Part shown: positions 49,124 through 50,919 of the stretch, one piece after another
Layout: every line of letters starts with the position of its first letter
Numbering within the stretch: position 1 is the stretch's first letter
Notes under the pieces: generated by a model
The model's input: the letters and a program-made list of their open reading frames with translations, nothing else
The model's database searches: none
What the model was told of the DNA's origin: nothing
Source: Aeromicrobium sp.
GTDB lineage: Bacteria > Actinomycetota > Actinomycetes > Propionibacteriales > Nocardioidaceae
NCBI GenBank assembly: GCA_023257515.1
Contig: JALRCA010000204.1
Span: forward strand, 1 to 50,919
Length of the DNA: 50,919 nt
Direction: 5' to 3'
Translations under genes and position numbers: made by a program

Positions 49124-49137
49124 ACTCGAGGTGGGGG

Positions 49138-50586
49138 TCAGAGCTTGGTGACGGGGGCGTAGCGCAGGAGGAGGCGCTTGACGCCGGCGGAGCCGAAGTC
49201 GACGCTCGCGACCGCGTTGTCGCCGCCGCTCTCGAGAGCGACGACGGTGCCGAGGCCGAAGGAGTCGTGGGTGACGCGGTCGCCGGGCTCGAGCGAGGGG
49301 ACCTCGCGCTTGGACTTCGAGCGCGCCGCGACCGCCTGGGAGCGGAACGCCGGGGCCGACGACGAGCGCGACGTGGCCGTCATCGACCGGCTCCACGACG
49401 TGGGGGCCTGGGCCTCGCGGCGCCAGTCGACGAGGTGCTCGGGCAGCTCGTCGAGGAAGCGGGACGCCGGGTTGTAGCTGGGCGCACCCCACGCCGAACG
49501 ACTCGCGGCGCGCGTGACGTACAGCCGTGACCTGGCGCGCGTGATACCGACGTAGGCCAGGCGGCGCTCCTCCTCGAGCTCGGAGGAGTCGCCCAGCGAG
49601 CGCATGTGCGGGAACACCCCCTCCTCGAGGCCCGTCAGGAAGACGACCGGGAACTCCAGGCCCTTGGCGGTGTGCAGCGTCATGAGCGTGACGACGCCGT
49701 CGCCCTCGTCGGGCACCTGGTCGGCGTCGGCCACGAGCGCGACCTGCTCGAGGAACGCCTCGAGCGAGCCCGGCGTCAGGTCCTCGGCCTCGACCTGGAC
49801 CGCGGGCAGATCGCCCTCGGGCTCGTCGACCGTGGCCGCATTGACGACGAACTCGCGCGCCACCGCGACGAGCTCGGCGAGGTTCTCGACGCGCGTCTCG
49901 TCCTGCGGGTCACGGCTCTGCTCGATCGTGGACAGGTAGCCCGACTGCGTGAGCGCGGCCTCGAGCACGGCGTCGGCCGGCTCGCCCGAGGCGGCGAGGT
50001 CCATGAGGCCCTGGACGACCGTGGCGAACTCCGCGATCGCGTTGCGCGAGCGCGTGGCCAGGTCGTCGACCTCGTCGACCCGCTGCATGGCCTGCCAGAA
50101 GGTGATCCCCTCGCGCGAGGCGAACCGCTCGAGCGCCGCCTGCGCGCGGTCGCCGATGCCGCGCTTGGGCTCGTTGACGATGCGGCGCAGCGAGACCGTG
50201 TCGGCCGGGTTGACGAGGATGCGCAGGTAGGCGAGCGCGTCCTTGATCTCCTTGCGCTCGTAGAAGCGGACGCCCCCGACGACGCGATAGGGCAGGCCGA
50301 CGCGGATGAACACCTCCTCGAACACCCGGGACTGGGCGTTGGTGCGGTAGAAGACCGCGACGTCGGCGGGCCTGGCCCGCCCCTCGTCGGTCAGCGTGTC
50401 GACCTCGTCGGCCACGAACTGGGCCTCGTCGCGCTCGTCGTCGCCGACGTAGCCGACGATCTTCTCGCCGTCGCCCTCGGCGGACCACAGCTTCTTGTCC
50501 TTGCGCCCCTCGTTGCGGCTGATGACGGCGTTGGCCGCGGTCAGGATCGTCTGCGTGGACCGGTAGTTCTGCTCCAGCAGCACGGT
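49138..50586 (-). CDS. pcrA: UvrD/PcrA superfamily-1 DNA helicase, N-terminus lost at the chimeric join
   Basis: 3'-5' helicase for repair and for removing RecA or stalled complexes. About 483 helicase residues remain: [14 protein letters not shown] (motif III/IV area), [51 protein letters not shown] (motif V) and [15 protein letters not shown] (motif VI), plus the C-terminal Tudor-like segment [20 protein letters not shown]. Motifs I and II (Walker A and B, ~250-300 residues) are absent, replaced in frame by an RpiA N-terminus. This is an assembly product; the intact gene should exist in the source genome. Confidence 0.88.
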   Translation of the reverse strand, partial: TVLLEQNYRSTQTILTAANAVISRNEGRKDKKLWSAEGDGEKIVGYVGDDERDEAQFVADEVDTLTDEGRARPADVAVFYRTNAQSRVFEEVFIRVGLPYRVVGGVRFYERKEIKDALAYLRILVNPADTVSLRRIVNEPKRGIGDRAQAALERFASREGITFWQAMQRVDEVDDLATRSRNAIAEFATVVQGLMDLAASGEPADAVLEAALTQSGYLSTIEQSRDPQDETRVENLAELVAVAREFVVNAATVDEPEGDLPAVQVEAEDLTPGSLEAFLEQVALVADADQVPDEGDGVVTLMTLHTAKGLEFPVVFLTGLEEGVFPHMRSLGDSSELEEERRLAYVGITRARSRLYVTRAASRSAWGAPSYNPASRFLDELPEHLVDWRREAQAPTSWSRSMTATSRSSSAPAFRSQAVAARSKSKREVPSLEPGDRVTHDSFGLGTVVALESGGDNAVASVDFGSAGVKRLLLRYAPVTKL

Positions 50587-50600
50587 GGAGGCTTCGGAGC
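50580..50600. other. Probable right chimeric junction
   Basis: On the minus strand ribose-5-phosphate isomerase sequence (..[12 protein letters not shown]) changes within a few codons to PcrA ([10 protein letters not shown]..). Both families are cut in conserved interior regions. Base composition falls on the rpiA side. A short stretch that could belong to either gene (GCCTCCACCG on the complement) may have caused the join. Confidence 0.85.
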
Positions 50601-50754
50601 TGGACACCGCGCCCTTGATCTGGTCTTTCATGGTGGCCAAGGCGTCGATGAATTTGTTCACCGTCGAGCCCGTGCCCACGCCGACGATCTCGCCAGGGAC
50701 AACGTATTTCAGGGCGGCTTGGCCCACCAGGGCTTTGAGTTCGTCTTGGGTCAT
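50587..50754 (-). pseudogene. rpiA: Ribose-5-phosphate isomerase A, N-terminal fragment
   Basis: First ~56 residues of RpiA (ribose-5-P/ribulose-5-P, pentose phosphate pathway): [35 protein letters not shown] and the SSSEAST turn. The wording is that of Burkholderiales/Comamonadaceae enzymes, not actinobacteria. Start ATG 50754; the in-frame ATG at 50805 is less likely. Fused in frame to pcrA only through the junction. Divergent from the pyrD start, an order seen in Comamonadaceae. Confidence 0.85.
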
Positions 50755-50859
50755 GAAAGGGGCTCGGTTTGGGAGTGAAAAAAGACAGGCCGGGGTTTGC
50801 GACAATCAGGGCAACCGATTCAAACGCCGCAGACCTCTGCGCCAGCCCGGAATTATCCA

Positions 50860-50919
50860 ATGTCCCTGATCCCTTACGCCCTCGCCCGCTCGTTTTTGTT
50901 CAAGATGGACCCTGAAGAG
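50860..50919 (+). CDS. pyrD: Dihydroorotate dehydrogenase (quinone), first 20 codons
   Basis: MSLIPYALARSFLFKMDPEE is the start of class 2 PyrD of Burkholderiales (pyrimidine synthesis). The frame begins at ATG 50860 and runs off the window end, so only 20 residues are visible. It supports a beta-proteobacterial source for the right end together with the divergent rpiA. The ~105 bases between the two starts are AT-richer than the rest of the window. Confidence 0.75.
   Translation, partial: MSLIPYALARSFLFKMDPEE

Noticed and set aside
49138-50805. A novel bifunctional isomerase-helicase
   Set aside because: Both halves are incomplete at conserved interior positions and come from different phyla; a chimeric join explains it.

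Overview
The central ~48 kb (about 2.17-50.58 kb) reads as one continuous, very GC-rich actinobacterial chromosome segment, most like Nocardioidaceae (Aeromicrobium/Nocardioides relatives). The grounds are strongly GC-ending codons, frequent GTG starts, 1-8 nt gene overlaps, the pcrA - M23 peptidase - sucC - sucD - DUF6350 - purN - purH ... folD - DUF3017 ... mdh ... icd gene order, a monomeric NADP-isocitrate dehydrogenase, and many genes that start 6-7 nt after a TANNNT/CAGACT -10 box (leaderless transcription). The taxonomic call is inference, made without a database search.

The two ends do not belong to that genome. At the left, bases 1 to ~2160 hold a truncated MFS transporter, a CBS protein and an RNA polymerase omega-like gene, whose reading frame runs straight into the antisense of an M20 amidohydrolase N-terminus. 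At the right, from ~50.59 kb, the first ~55 codons of a beta-proteobacterial (Comamonadaceae-like) rpiA are joined in frame to a pcrA/uvrD helicase that lacks its N-terminus; the divergent pyrD start follows. Both joins look like assembly or amplification chimeras, not real gene fusions.

Layout: 2.2-5.1 kb NTF2-like and SRPBCC proteins and a marR-MFS efflux operon; 5.16-5.52 kb non-coding palindromic repeats, with a further copy at 34.3 kb; 5.6-10 kb sdhCAB and a divergent LysR gene; 10-17 kb ligT-like gene/trpS, galK, pheA, double GNAT, and a padR-DHA2 efflux operon; 17-22 kb purU and the sulfate ABC operon (binding protein, cysT, cysW, cysA); 22-29 kb a bdhA/MHS-transporter operon with a LysR regulator, membrane proteins, another MFS and an AlkZ-like winged-helix protein; 29-36 kb icd, catalase, mdh, DUF3017/folD; 35.5-39 kb secreted M14 and CocE-type hydrolases with a TetR regulator; 39-47 kb purH/purN/DUF6350, a membrane-tethered sigma-like sensor protein, sucCD and a B12-domain-like protein; 47-50.6 kb an M23 peptidase and pcrA.

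The most unusual item is a 1,153-bp unit (47971-49123) between the M23 gene and pcrA. A single DUF559/Vsr-like endonuclease gene is bounded by exact-length 65-bp inverted repeats (61/65 identical), and the gene's stop codon lies inside the right repeat. It looks like a one-gene mobile or REP/RAYT-like element. The second item of interest is the 606-aa protein at 42612-44432, a degenerate ECF-sigma-like cytoplasmic domain tethered by one membrane helix to a cysteine-paired extracellular sensor region. Four central-metabolism modules (sdhCAB, icd, mdh, sucCD) make the segment rich in TCA-cycle genes.
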